From Syntrophomonadaceae bacterium (lineage in GTDB: Bacteria > Bacillota > Syntrophomonadia > Syntrophomonadales > Syntrophomonadaceae): 8,627 nt of DNA. The translations under genes were made by a program, and so were the position numbers. The first letter of the stretch is position 1, and each line of letters begins with the position of its first letter. This document shows positions 1 through 7,591 of the stretch, piece by piece. The notes below the pieces were generated by a model. It searched no databases and had not been told where the DNA came from. It saw only the letters and a program-made list of their open reading frames with translations. The DNA is taken from positions 1 to 8,627 of the forward strand of contig DUSB01000199.1 in assembly GCA_012840625.1 (NCBI GenBank). Reading direction: 5' to 3'.

Positions 1-525
1 GTAAATGGACACTCTTATGCCAACAGCAAAAGCCCCAATACCAATTTCGCCCTCTTACTTAGTCAGGAATTTACTGAACCTTTTGATCAGCCCATTGTTT
101 ATGGTCGTTATATAGCCAGCCTGGCCAATATGCTAAGTGGAGGGATCATTGTTCAGCGTTATGGAGATTTAAAACGGGGACGCCGCTCGACTCCAGGAAG
201 AATCGAAAAAGGGGTGGTAGAGCCCACCCTTACTGCTGCAGTACCTGGTGATCTCTCCCTGGTTCTACCCCATCGTTTCATGGTAGGTATCCGCGAATGT
301 ATCGAAGCCCTGGATCTGGCCATACCTGGCGTTGCTTCCGATCATACGCTTTTGTATGGCATCGAGACTAAATTCTACTCAGCGCGAACTCAGCTGGATT
401 CAACGTTTAATACACCAATTAAGGGGCTGCGTGCCATAGGTGACGGAGCAGGAGTTAGCCGCGGCCTTATTCAGGCCAGTGTTTCAGGCGTTATCGCGGC
501 TCGTGGTATACTGGAAGAGGCATGA
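1..525 (+). CDS. FAD-dependent oxidoreductase (COG2509-like), C-terminal part
   Basis: The reading frame is open from the first base to a TGA at 523-525, giving the last 174 residues of a protein whose start lies outside the window. It contains the segment ANMLSGGIIVQRYGDLKRGR (residues 43-62) and ends with GDGAGVSRGLIQASVSGVIA followed by ARGILEE. The latter is the usual C-terminal FAD-contacting stretch (GDGAG...G...A...G) of uncharacterised NAD(P)/FAD-dependent dehydrogenases of the COG2509 type. These are soluble cytoplasmic flavoproteins whose substrate is generally not known. The dinucleotide-binding GxGxxG motif would lie upstream and cannot be seen. The MBL-fold gene follows with only 26 bases between its preferred start at 552 and this stop, so the two are probably co-transcribed. 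Family assignment is from memory of the conserved C-terminus; the physiological reaction is not predicted. Confidence 0.85.
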   Translation, partial: VNGHSYANSKSPNTNFALLLSQEFTEPFDQPIVYGRYIASLANMLSGGIIVQRYGDLKRGRRSTPGRIEKGVVEPTLTAAVPGDLSLVLPHRFMVGIRECIEALDLAIPGVASDHTLLYGIETKFYSARTQLDSTFNTPIKGLRAIGDGAGVSRGLIQASVSGVIAARGILEEA

Positions 526-551
526 CCACATTTAACCCGGGAGGCTCCATC

Positions 552-1454
552 ATGAAATTAAAGAAAATTAACGGCAACAGCTATTATCTGCCTGCACCAA
601 CTAATATTGGCGTTTACCAATTTAAAGACAAATATACCCTGCTGATCGATTGCGGGAATAATAGGCAGCAGGCACGAAAAATTGATCAGGCACTACAAAA
701 TGAATCTTTACGCATTAAATACATTTTTCATACCCACCATCATATTGACCATAGTGGTGGATACTCCTATTTTCATGAGCAATACCCCGGCAGTCTCTTT
801 TATGCTTCAGCCGGGGAAAAAGTATTCCTGGAAAATGAGCAGCTGTTTTCAATGTGCATATATGGAGGACATCCTCCCCATGAACTGGCCAAACACTTCC
901 ACCATACACAAAAACTGCAGCTAGAAGACGAACTGTCCGCCGGAGAAGTAAAGATTAATGATGAACGCTTCGAACTGATTGCCCTGCCCGGGCATTCGCC
1001 CGGGCTTATGGGACTGGGTACCCGGGATCGTGTTTTTTTCCTGGCCGATGCCCTCTTCAGTGAAGAAATTATGGAAAAATACAAATTCCCTTTTCTCTAT
1101 GACATTGAAGCCCAGCTGCAAAGCTATCAAAAAATGGTTGAATTGGATTACGATTACTTCGTGCTGGGACATGCGGACCAGATTTATACCGCTGATGATT
1201 TACAGCCTTTGATTGCAGCTAATCGCCAGCAGCTTGATGAATGTCTGGAGCTATGTCTGGAATTACTGCTGCAGCCTAAAAGCAGAGAAGAGCTGCTGGA
1301 AGAAATATGTATTTTAAGAGAACTGAATATGGACTTTACGCAGTACTATTTTTCCCTGTCTACTACGGCAGCTATGCTGACCTATCTCCTTAATCAGGGA
1401 GAACTGGAGTACAGCCTGGATAACGGTAAAGTCTATTATTATCGAAAACAGTAA
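552..1454 (+). CDS. MBL-fold metallo-hydrolase with winged-helix-like C-terminus
   Basis: A 300-residue cytoplasmic metallo-beta-lactamase-fold protein. The metal site is complete: H62-x-H64-x-D66-H67 in HTHHHIDHSGG, H148 in LPGHSPG, D166 in LADALF and H207 in GHAD. This suits a binuclear zinc or iron hydrolase. Residues about 215-300 are helical and end in a helix-turn-helix plus beta-hairpin pattern (LTYLLNQGELEYSLDNGKVY), resembling a small winged-helix domain such as is found at the end of some MBL hydrolases. The start at 552 is preferred because GGGAGG at 539-544 lies 7 bases upstream and the protein then opens directly with the first MBL strand. An ATG at 522 overlaps the upstream stop (ATGA) but would add an unrelated 10-residue leader. 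Substrate is unknown; thioesters, lactones and glyoxalase-type substrates are all possible for this family. Confidence 0.9.
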   Translation: MKLKKINGNSYYLPAPTNIGVYQFKDKYTLLIDCGNNRQQARKIDQALQNESLRIKYIFHTHHHIDHSGGYSYFHEQYPGSLFYASAGEKVFLENEQLFSMCIYGGHPPHELAKHFHHTQKLQLEDELSAGEVKINDERFELIALPGHSPGLMGLGTRDRVFFLADALFSEEIMEKYKFPFLYDIEAQLQSYQKMVELDYDYFVLGHADQIYTADDLQPLIAANRQQLDECLELCLELLLQPKSREELLEEICILRELNMDFTQYYFSLSTTAAMLTYLLNQGELEYSLDNGKVYYYRKQ

Positions 1455-1492
1455 AGCCCTGCCAGAGCTTTATTATTGGTTACATAAAATAC

Positions 1493-1512
1493 AGCTTGCT
1501 TTGTTGCAAGCT
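1493..1512. terminator. Possible weak terminator hairpin between convergent genes
   Basis: A 7-bp perfect inverted repeat, AGCTTGC (1493-1499) and GCAAGCT (1506-1512), with a 6-base loop. It lies in the 131-bp gap between two converging genes, which is where a shared terminator is expected. On the minus strand the stem is followed by GTATTTTATG, which is moderately T-rich; on the plus strand the following bases are not T-rich. A second small repeat, TAAAGC (1452-1457) and GCTTTA (1467-1472), overlaps the stop of the MBL gene. Either could end transcription weakly. Confidence 0.4.
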
Positions 1513-1585
1513 TAGTTACACCTATACCTGCACCGGCTCTAAACCTTCCGCCCCCATACAGCCAGCAGAAATAGAAAAAGCTATT

Positions 1586-3001
1586 TCACTGCGACCAACG
1601 CAGCCAGGCTTTCATTCTTGCCCAGAAATGGTCCCTTCTTAAGAGCATCAACATGGTAAAAGAACGGCGTGGGGTAAGCTCTAACCAGAGCTTTATAAAT
1701 ATCACCAGGGCTGTCAAAGCAGCCAGAAAATCAGCGGTAGAAATAGCTAACCATACCCCATTTAGTTGGAAAAAAGCCGGCAGAATAAACAGAGCCGGAA
1801 ATAAAAACAAGACCTGCCTGATTAAAGATAGCCACATAGCTGTTATGCCTTTGCCCACCGCCTGCAAAACAGTATAGAGAATAATAATCGGACCCGTCAA
1901 AGGCAGTGCCAAACAGCCAAGCTGCATACAATTTAATCCCATCATAATGAGCGCAGGATCTTCTGCAAAAAAACCCAGCATCCATGTAGAATGATACTGC
2001 ATAAAATACCAGCCTATCAGGAGCATTAGAAAAGAAAGCACCGAGGCTTTCATCATGGTCTCCTTAACCCGATCATAATTTCTTGCTCCGTAGGCAAAAC
2101 CAACAATGGGCATCACCCCCTGTGCCAGACCGTGTACCGGCATGTAGAAAAAGGCACGAATACGCATGAAAACACCCATTGCTGCCACCGCTGTGTAACT
2201 AAAGCCGATTAGAATTTTATTAAGCACAATCATAACCAGCACGCTAATACATTCCATAACTAAAGAAGGAAGCCCCACCTTATAGATCGCGATTAGAATG
2301 CGCAGGGAGGGGCGAAAATGAGCCAGGGACCAGCTTAAAATGGAGGGCCGGCACCAGATAATGGAGAAGATGAAAACAACACCGGCTGCCTCTGCCAGAA
2401 TAGTGGCTAGGGCTGCACCCTTCATACCCATAGCCGGGATGGTTCCCCAACCAAAAATAAGAATAGGATCCAGCAAAACATTACAGGAAATAGTAGCCAG
2501 GGCCGTAATGGTTGGAAGCATGGTATTCCCTTCGCCCTGAACGATAGACTCCGCAATATCCGATATGAAAATGAAAATCGCGCCCCAGAAGATCACTTCC
2601 AGGTATTCCTTACTTAAAGAAAAGAGCTCCACCGAACAACCGAACAATAGCAGGAGCTCATCAATACATAAGAGCCCGACCCAGGCAAAAAATACCCCAT
2701 ATATGCTGGAAATAACCAAACCATGCCAAGCAGCATTATCAGCGGCTGCTACCTCCCCCCTTCCCAGCATACGAGCAATTAGCGATGCCAGTCCGATACC
2801 AGTGGCCGTGCCGCAGGAAACGAGCAAAATTTCAATGGGAATACACAGGGTTAAGGCTGCCAGGGCAGCAGATCCGAGCTGAGCAATAAAGAAAGTATCA
2901 ACCAGGCTGAGAATAGAGAAAATCACCATCCCACTAATAGGTGGCAGGGAAAGCCGGAGTAATAATTTCCCTATGGCCTCGTTACCCAGTCGAAGCTCTA
3001 T
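1586..3001 (-). CDS. MATE-family multidrug/Na+ antiporter, probable ATA start
   Basis: A polytopic inner-membrane protein of the MATE (MepA/NorM-like) family, which exports cationic drugs or metabolites in exchange for Na+ or H+. It has about 12 hydrophobic segments and family-typical stretches such as LVDTFFIAQLGSAALAALTL, EGNTMLP, GMKGAALATILAEA and YGARNYDRVKETM. The first ATG in frame (2927-2929) begins in the middle of transmembrane helix 1. The codons upstream, back to 3001, encode IELRLGNEAIGKLLLRLS, which is the conserved MATE N-terminus (LGxExIGKLLLxLSLP). No ATG, GTG or TTG exists in frame between there and the comEC stop at 3074-3076. An ATA codon at 3001-2999 lies 8 bases after AGGAAAGGGG, so I take it as the start, giving 471 residues, a normal length for the family. 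Alternatives are an ATG lost by mutation or sequencing error, or the shorter ATG form. It follows comEC by 72 bases and is likely co-transcribed with it. Confidence 0.8.
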   Translation of the reverse strand: MELRLGNEAIGKLLLRLSLPPISGMVIFSILSLVDTFFIAQLGSAALAALTLCIPIEILLVSCGTATGIGLASLIARMLGRGEVAAADNAAWHGLVISSIYGVFFAWVGLLCIDELLLLFGCSVELFSLSKEYLEVIFWGAIFIFISDIAESIVQGEGNTMLPTITALATISCNVLLDPILIFGWGTIPAMGMKGAALATILAEAAGVVFIFSIIWCRPSILSWSLAHFRPSLRILIAIYKVGLPSLVMECISVLVMIVLNKILIGFSYTAVAAMGVFMRIRAFFYMPVHGLAQGVMPIVGFAYGARNYDRVKETMMKASVLSFLMLLIGWYFMQYHSTWMLGFFAEDPALIMMGLNCMQLGCLALPLTGPIIILYTVLQAVGKGITAMWLSLIRQVLFLFPALFILPAFFQLNGVWLAISTADFLAALTALVIFIKLWLELTPRRSFTMLMLLRRDHFWARMKAWLRWSQ

Positions 3002-3009
3002 CTTGATCG

Positions 3010-3044
3010 CCCCTTTCCTGTTTATGGCTATGTCAGAAAAGGGG
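3010..3044 (-). promoter_or_regulatory. Hairpin enclosing the ribosome binding site of the MATE gene
   Basis: On the minus-strand RNA, CCCCUUUUC (plus coordinates 3044-3036) can pair with GGAAAGGGG (3018-3010), giving 9 bp with one G-U and a 17-base loop. The 3' arm is the purine-rich ribosome binding site of the MATE gene. The helix would hide the site and reduce translation unless it is opened by ribosomes or another factor. It has no T-run after it, so it is not a good intrinsic terminator. Its role in control is an inference. Confidence 0.45.
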
Positions 3045-3073
3045 TAAATAGTCTTGACACTTGAATAAAGGTA

Positions 3074-5341
3074 TTATCTTCCTGAGGATAGGGTGCGAAA
3101 AACCTGCAGGTGGTTTCCATCACTAATAAAAGAGATGGCCCCGTCCTGATCGGTACGAACAATGTTGATATCCATTTCCTCCAAAAAATCGAGCACCTCC
3201 GGGTGCGGATGACCAAATTGATTGTTATAACCTGCAGAAATTGCCGCATACAGGGGGCGGGTTTCTTGATAGAGCTCTGGCAATAGAGAACCTCTACTAC
3301 CGTGATGCGGTACTTTAACCAGGGTACAGGGATGGTAATCTGTCTTTTTTACGCTGCGCAAAGCATCCATTTCCAGATCCCCGGTTAATAAAGCTGAAAA
3401 GTGCTTGAATTCTAAACGTATAAGCAGGGAATGATCATTCCAGCTTTTAAAAGCAGTCTCCGGACCGCCAGCATAGATTATTTCCAGCGTCATACCATCC
3501 GCAAAGCGCAGTCGATCTCCTTTTTTAACTGGCAGTACCGACATATGAGGAGCCGCTTGTCTGATGGTTTGGTAAACATCATCCTCCGCCAGGCTGGCGG
3601 GCACCAGCAGGGAACCGCAATGAATTTCACCCGCCACCCTTTCCAGACCCTGTAAATGATCTATATCCGGATGAGTGTTGATCAGATAATCGATTTTGCT
3701 TATACCGCGATACCGCAAATAAGGTATCAGGGTGCTGTCGGCGACATCATAGAAAGAACTCCCCCCACCATCAATTAATATTAAACGACCCTGAGGGCTT
3801 TTTATTAGAATGGCATCCCCCTGACCGACATCAATCACGGTCAGTTCAATTTTGCCCCGATTCTCCCATTGAAAGGGAAGCAGCAAACCCAGTACAAAAA
3901 CAAGACTCAGGGCTCCAGCCGCCCACAAAGCCTGCCGCGGCAAGCGCTTATTCAACCACAAAAGGAAACACACCAGAGCTAAAAAATAGACAATAGGTAA
4001 CAGGCCTGGATCTCCTGGATAATAATAAGCGCCCGGAATCTTTTTTAAGCCCTCTACTAGGCTGAGAATAAGTTCAATACTGAAGCCCGCAGGGTAAAGA
4101 AAGAAAGCCGCCAGGCCGGGTAGAAACTGGCTGACAAACAGGGCTATAAAGCCCATAATAACAGCAAAACAGGCCAGATAAGAGACCAGAATATTACTGA
4201 TAATGCTCACCGGACTGATTAAATAGAAATGATATAGAATGATAGGAAGAACCGCCAATTCAGCACACAGGGGCAGCAGGATAAGATCCAGCCACCTGCC
4301 GGGATCCGGAAAGCGTTCTCTAATACGCGGATAGAGATACACCAGACCCCAGGTGGCGGCAAAGGATAATTGAAAACCAGCCGTAAAAAGAGCGGCCGGG
4401 CGAACCAGTAAAACCGTAAAACCAGCTATAGCCAGGGCGGTGATTAGTTGATTCTCCCGCCCGGTATAATAGGCTAATAGTCCCAGGACTCCCATCAGAG
4501 CAGCCCGCATCATTGAAACCGGCCAGCCCACCATGGTTCCATAAGCCAGCAGAGAAAAAGTACCCACCCAGAACTGCAGTGCTGGTGACCAGCCCAGCAA
4601 ACGGCCCAGCCATGCTAACAATAACAACAAAAAACCCGCATGCAAGCCAGAAACAGCAAATAAATGGACAATGCCCAGTTTTTGAAAATCATCATACTGC
4701 TCCTCACTCAATTCCTGCCGTTTGCCAAAAAGCATAGCTTGTAAAACAGCTGCTTCCTCAGAACTAAGCGCCTCTTCTATTGCTTTTTCACTGTTACTTC
4801 GTATTCTAGCTAGGTAAGCAGAAGGCCCTCTGCCGGGAGCAAGCAGTTCCAGCTGAGTAGATTTTTTAACCGTACAGTTATAATAAACGCCCTGAAATGC
4901 CATGTATTCACGGTAGTTAAAGGCACCTGGATTCCCGGCAACAGGAATGGGTTTCAGTGAAGCGCGAAGGCGAACCGTATCCCCGGGGCTTAACTGTACC
5001 GGAAAATAGCAGATCACACGTATTTTTTTAAGCTGCTTTTCCCCGGTATCGCTGCGCAGAAGAAAGGTGGTCTTATTATCTTCTACCTGCACCGGACTAC
5101 AAACTTTGCCTTCTACTGTAAACTGATTCACTGATTTCAGGGATGGAATCTCCGGAATGAGCAGATAACTATACAGACCACCTAGAAGAAAGACGATAAT
5201 CAACAAGCATCGGGGGAATAATTCCTTGATGCCCAATAGAAGCAAGAGGGGCAGGATTAAAAAAAATAGCAGGCCTTTTTGCGCCAATGCTATCCCGGCG
5301 GCAAACAATAATGCGCTGCATACCCATAGCTGACTGGTCAT
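3074..5341 (-). CDS. comEC: ComEC/Rec2 DNA-uptake channel with C-terminal MBL nuclease-like domain
   Basis: A 755-residue membrane protein with the full ComEC layout. Three hydrophobic segments lie within residues 5-62. A soluble OB-like ComEC domain (about 70-165) includes GNPGAFNYREYMAFQGVYY. The Competence transmembrane domain follows (about 195-490) with the family motif HLFAVSGLHAG at 226-236. A C-terminal metallo-beta-lactamase domain runs from about 497 to the end. In the MBL part, VIDVGQGDA (502-510), TH557-P-D559-I-D561-H562, LTGD655, VPHH680GS and GHPHP (710-714) are visible. The second histidine of the canonical HxHxDH is Asp here. In naturally transformable bacteria ComEC forms the inner-membrane pore that passes single-stranded DNA. 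The ATG at 5341 lies 6 bases after the comEA stop, with AAGG just upstream, so translation is probably coupled to comEA. Length is close to the usual 700-800 residues and no frameshift is seen. Confidence 0.96.
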   Translation of the reverse strand: MTSQLWVCSALLFAAGIALAQKGLLFFLILPLLLLLGIKELFPRCLLIIVFLLGGLYSYLLIPEIPSLKSVNQFTVEGKVCSPVQVEDNKTTFLLRSDTGEKQLKKIRVICYFPVQLSPGDTVRLRASLKPIPVAGNPGAFNYREYMAFQGVYYNCTVKKSTQLELLAPGRGPSAYLARIRSNSEKAIEEALSSEEAAVLQAMLFGKRQELSEEQYDDFQKLGIVHLFAVSGLHAGFLLLLLAWLGRLLGWSPALQFWVGTFSLLAYGTMVGWPVSMMRAALMGVLGLLAYYTGRENQLITALAIAGFTVLLVRPAALFTAGFQLSFAATWGLVYLYPRIRERFPDPGRWLDLILLPLCAELAVLPIILYHFYLISPVSIISNILVSYLACFAVIMGFIALFVSQFLPGLAAFFLYPAGFSIELILSLVEGLKKIPGAYYYPGDPGLLPIVYFLALVCFLLWLNKRLPRQALWAAGALSLVFVLGLLLPFQWENRGKIELTVIDVGQGDAILIKSPQGRLILIDGGGSSFYDVADSTLIPYLRYRGISKIDYLINTHPDIDHLQGLERVAGEIHCGSLLVPASLAEDDVYQTIRQAAPHMSVLPVKKGDRLRFADGMTLEIIYAGGPETAFKSWNDHSLLIRLEFKHFSALLTGDLEMDALRSVKKTDYHPCTLVKVPHHGSRGSLLPELYQETRPLYAAISAGYNNQFGHPHPEVLDFLEEMDINIVRTDQDGAISFISDGNHLQVFRTLSSGR

Positions 5342-5347
5342 AATACC

Positions 5348-5956
5348 TTACCGTACACAGATCAAATCTTTGATCTGTTCATAGCGCTTTTCCCCAATAC
5401 CGCTTACTTCGCATATTTGTTCAATATTTTTGAAACCTCCATTCCGGGTGCGATAATCGACAATACGTTCAGCTAACTTGGGACCAATTCCGGGCAGATG
5501 CTCACTCATTTCCGCTGCTGATGCCGTATTAATATTTATCTTACCCGTATCAGCACCCATCATGGCTGCCGAAGATTGGGCCGCATCACCTGGCATGATT
5601 TGTCCTGCTTCTCCCCTGGCTGGCACAATAATGGCTTCTTCATCCGCCAGACGACGCGCCAGATTAATCATAGCCAAATCTGCTTTTTCCGTAGGCATAG
5701 CCAGATCAATCAGCTTATGAACCCGGTCTCCTTCCTTCATGGTGTACACCCCGGGTTTAGAAACTTCCCCGGTAATATAGACTTCAATTTTACCCGCTTC
5801 CGATTGATCTTTCTCCTGCAGTTCTTCTTCCTGTAAACTGAGCACTTCTCCCTCCTGGCCCTGCATTTTCCAGCTACTATATTTGTAGCCTATGCCAAAA
5901 CTCAGCAGTAAAAGAAAGATACCAATAGCAGCCAGATAACGGCGCTCCAAATCCAA
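5348..5956 (-). CDS. comEA: ComEA-like DNA-binding competence protein
   Basis: A 202-residue protein with the standard ComEA arrangement. One membrane anchor lies at about residues 9-24 (AAIGIFLLLLSFGIGY). A charged, Glu/Gln-rich linker spans 33-56. An SLBB domain follows (about 57-112, with IEVYITGEVSKPGVYTMKEG), and then a C-terminal double helix-hairpin-helix DNA-binding domain (about 139-202). The hairpins are LPGIGPKLAERIV (154-166) and VSGIGEKRYEQI (184-195), preceded by the hallmark INTASAAEM. The protein sits on the outer face of the membrane, binds incoming double-stranded DNA and hands it to ComEC, whose gene follows 6 bases later. The start is TTG at 5956-5954 with GGGGGTGA ending 4 bases upstream; no in-frame ATG precedes the membrane anchor. 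The gene is intact. Whether the organism is naturally competent cannot be told from this pair alone. Confidence 0.95.
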   Translation of the reverse strand: MDLERRYLAAIGIFLLLLSFGIGYKYSSWKMQGQEGEVLSLQEEELQEKDQSEAGKIEVYITGEVSKPGVYTMKEGDRVHKLIDLAMPTEKADLAMINLARRLADEEAIIVPARGEAGQIMPGDAAQSSAAMMGADTGKININTASAAEMSEHLPGIGPKLAERIVDYRTRNGGFKNIEQICEVSGIGEKRYEQIKDLICVR

Positions 5957-6173
5957 TATTTCACCCCCGATTTTTATGGGATATAGTAAATAAATCAGTG
6001 TTATGATATTTTATTCAATAGATCTTGGGGGGAAAAATCAAGTTTTATAGTTTAAGTTTAGTAATACTTAAGGGAAAATGCCGGACTATGTCTTGGAAAA
6101 GCTGTGGTTTTTTCAATATTATGGTAAATTATGATTAAGAAGAAAAGATAAGATAGAAAGGAGTTCAATTGGT
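5957..6173. other. Divergent intergenic region between comEA and the CoA-transferase gene
   Basis: A 217-bp AT-rich stretch without an open frame worth calling. It must hold the promoters of the comEA operon (minus) and of the CoA-transferase (plus). For the minus strand, TTGAAT near 6011-6016 is the only -35-like element I see and it has no clear -10 partner, so I do not call a promoter there. The T-rich/G-rich patch at about 6025-6035 on the plus strand has no recognisable meaning to me. Confidence 0.6.
6093..6122 (+). promoter_or_regulatory. Possible sigma-A promoter for the CoA-transferase gene
   Basis: TTGGAA (6093-6098) and TATTAT (6117-6122) are separated by 18 bases, a fair match to the vegetative -35/-10 consensus. 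The predicted start of transcription is near 6129, leaving a leader of about 45 bases before the TTG start. AT-rich DNA yields such matches by chance, so confidence is limited. Confidence 0.4.
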
Positions 6174-7517
6174 TTGAATCGAAAACACTGGTTAAGTGAA
6201 TATGAACAAAAAAAAGCTACCATAGAAGAAGCTGTTCAGGTAGTCAATTCAGGAGATTGGGTAGACTTTTCCCTGGGTGTATGCGCCCCAATAGAGCTCG
6301 AAAAAGCCCTAGCTAAAAGAAAAAACGAACTGGAAGATGTAAAAATTCGTTCTATTCTTGATGTAGGCCCTCATCACTGCCTGAAAGCTGATCCACAGGG
6401 AGAACATTTATGTTGGAATTCCTGGCATTTCAGTGGTATTGATCGCAAATTATCCCGCCAGGCCGTGGCCTATTATATCCCCATGAAGTTTCATGAACTT
6501 CCACAAATGATTATGGATAACCACAGCGATGTTTTCATGCTAACAGCCGCACCCATGGATAGGCACGGGTGGTTTAACATAGGAGCCGCGAATGCTGCTA
6601 CCTGGGCCTGTGTTGAAAAAGCTAAGACTGTAATCGTAGAGGTGAATCATAACGTCCCCCGGGTACTGGGAGGGCTACACGAAAGTATACACATTAACCA
6701 GGTAGATATCGTGTGCGAATCCTCCAATCCTCCTGTACCTACCCTGCCCGTTCGTTCTCCTTCGGCGGCAGATTGGAAAATAGCCTCTCTGGTAATGGAC
6801 TATTTAGAAGATGGGGATTGTATACAGCTTGGTATAGGGGGAACCCCCAATGCAGTAGGTTTACTGATAGCCCAATCGGACCTGAAAGACTTGGGCGTAC
6901 ATACGGAACTGTATGGTGATGCTTATTTAGAAATGTGCCGGCAGGGAAAAATAACCGGCGCCAGAAAGCAAATCGATCGCTACAAGCAGGTTTTTTCTTT
7001 TGTTCTTGGCAGCCAGGAATTATATGAGTTTGTCGATGATAACCCTGCAACAATATCCTACCCGGTAAACTATGTAAATAAGCCCGATATCATCGCTGCT
7101 AATGATTGTTTTATCGCCATTAACGGGGCTCTGGAAGTAGATTTATTTGGGCAAATCTGTGCCGAAACCATTGGTACCCAGCACATTAGCGGCACGGGGG
7201 GCCAGCTGGATTTTGTTGAAGGTGCTTATCATTCTAAAGGCGGCAAAAGTTTAACCTGCCTCTCCTCCACCTATACCGATAAAAACGGGGTGGTAGATTC
7301 GCGCATCAAACCGGTACTGAGAACAGGAGCCATTGCCACCTGTCCACGCACCGCTGCCCATATCATAGTTACCGAATACGGTACCGCCTATCTTAAAGGG
7401 AAGAGCACCTGGGAACGGGCTGAAGCCTTAATTAATATTGCCCATCCCGACTTTCGTGATGAGCTTATCAGGGAAGCTGAAGCTCTGGGAATATGGCGTA
7501 AGACACAGCGCATATAA
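6174..7517 (+). CDS. Acetyl-CoA hydrolase/CoA-transferase family enzyme (Cat2/4-hydroxybutyrate CoA-transferase-like)
   Basis: A 447-residue soluble enzyme of the COG0427 family, which moves CoA between acyl-CoA and a carboxylate such as acetate through a glutamyl-CoA thioester. The N-terminal domain is residues about 1-195. The C-terminal catalytic domain holds the glycine-rich CoA loop LGIGGTPNAVG (219-229) and HTE245LYGD, where E245 aligns with the nucleophilic glutamate. It also has INGALEVDLFGQICAETIG (316-334), SGTGGQLDF (339-347), the SKGGK loop (354-358), VTEYGTAYLKGKSTWERAEALI (399-420) and AHPDFR. All family landmarks are present. The start is TTG at 6174 with AGAAAGGAG (6155-6163) ending 10 bases upstream; no ATG alternative keeps the N-terminus. 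The substrate cannot be fixed from sequence; 4-hydroxybutyryl-, butyryl- and acetyl-CoA users are all close relatives. It is transcribed alone, divergent from comEA and followed by a strong terminator, so genomic context does not help. Confidence 0.92.
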   Translation: MNRKHWLSEYEQKKATIEEAVQVVNSGDWVDFSLGVCAPIELEKALAKRKNELEDVKIRSILDVGPHHCLKADPQGEHLCWNSWHFSGIDRKLSRQAVAYYIPMKFHELPQMIMDNHSDVFMLTAAPMDRHGWFNIGAANAATWACVEKAKTVIVEVNHNVPRVLGGLHESIHINQVDIVCESSNPPVPTLPVRSPSAADWKIASLVMDYLEDGDCIQLGIGGTPNAVGLLIAQSDLKDLGVHTELYGDAYLEMCRQGKITGARKQIDRYKQVFSFVLGSQELYEFVDDNPATISYPVNYVNKPDIIAANDCFIAINGALEVDLFGQICAETIGTQHISGTGGQLDFVEGAYHSKGGKSLTCLSSTYTDKNGVVDSRIKPVLRTGAIATCPRTAAHIIVTEYGTAYLKGKSTWERAEALINIAHPDFRDELIREAEALGIWRKTQRI

Positions 7518-7540
7518 AAATGTTTTTATCTACAGCAAAT

Positions 7541-7578
7541 AAACATACAGCAGCGGGATAGCCTGCTGCTGTATGTTT
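7541..7578. terminator. Strong bidirectional intrinsic terminator
   Basis: A 14-bp perfect inverted repeat, AAACATACAGCAGC (7541-7554) and GCTGCTGTATGTTT (7565-7578), is extended by a G-T pair and two G-C pairs to a 4-base ATAG loop. The A-rich 5' arm and T-rich 3' arm make it work on both strands, although the T-run after the stem is short (GTTTCATTATT on plus, GTTTATTTGC on minus). It lies 24 bases after the CoA-transferase stop and 13 bases past the stop of the convergent DUF1540 gene, so it probably ends both transcripts. Confidence 0.85.
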
Positions 7579-7591
7579 CATTATTGGATGT

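Noticed and set aside
522..551. Upstream ATG of the MBL gene overlapping the oxidoreductase stop (ATGA)
   Set aside because: The coupling overlap is tempting, but GGGAGG correctly spaced before the ATG at 552 and the fit to the first MBL strand favour the internal start.
1569..1586. AAATAG-AAAAAG-CTATTT inverted repeat at the MATE stop
   Set aside because: The stem is only 6 bp and mostly A-T; too weak to call a terminator.
3074..3076. Possible comEC-MATE fusion by stop-codon readthrough
   Set aside because: The frame is in phase, but both proteins are full-length family members, TAA is a strong stop, and the linker contains a separate ribosome binding site.
6015..6060. G-run and CTTG...CAAG repeat in the comEA/CoA-transferase gap
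   Set aside because: The arms are 4 bases long with no second copy; nothing distinguishes it from chance in AT-rich DNA.
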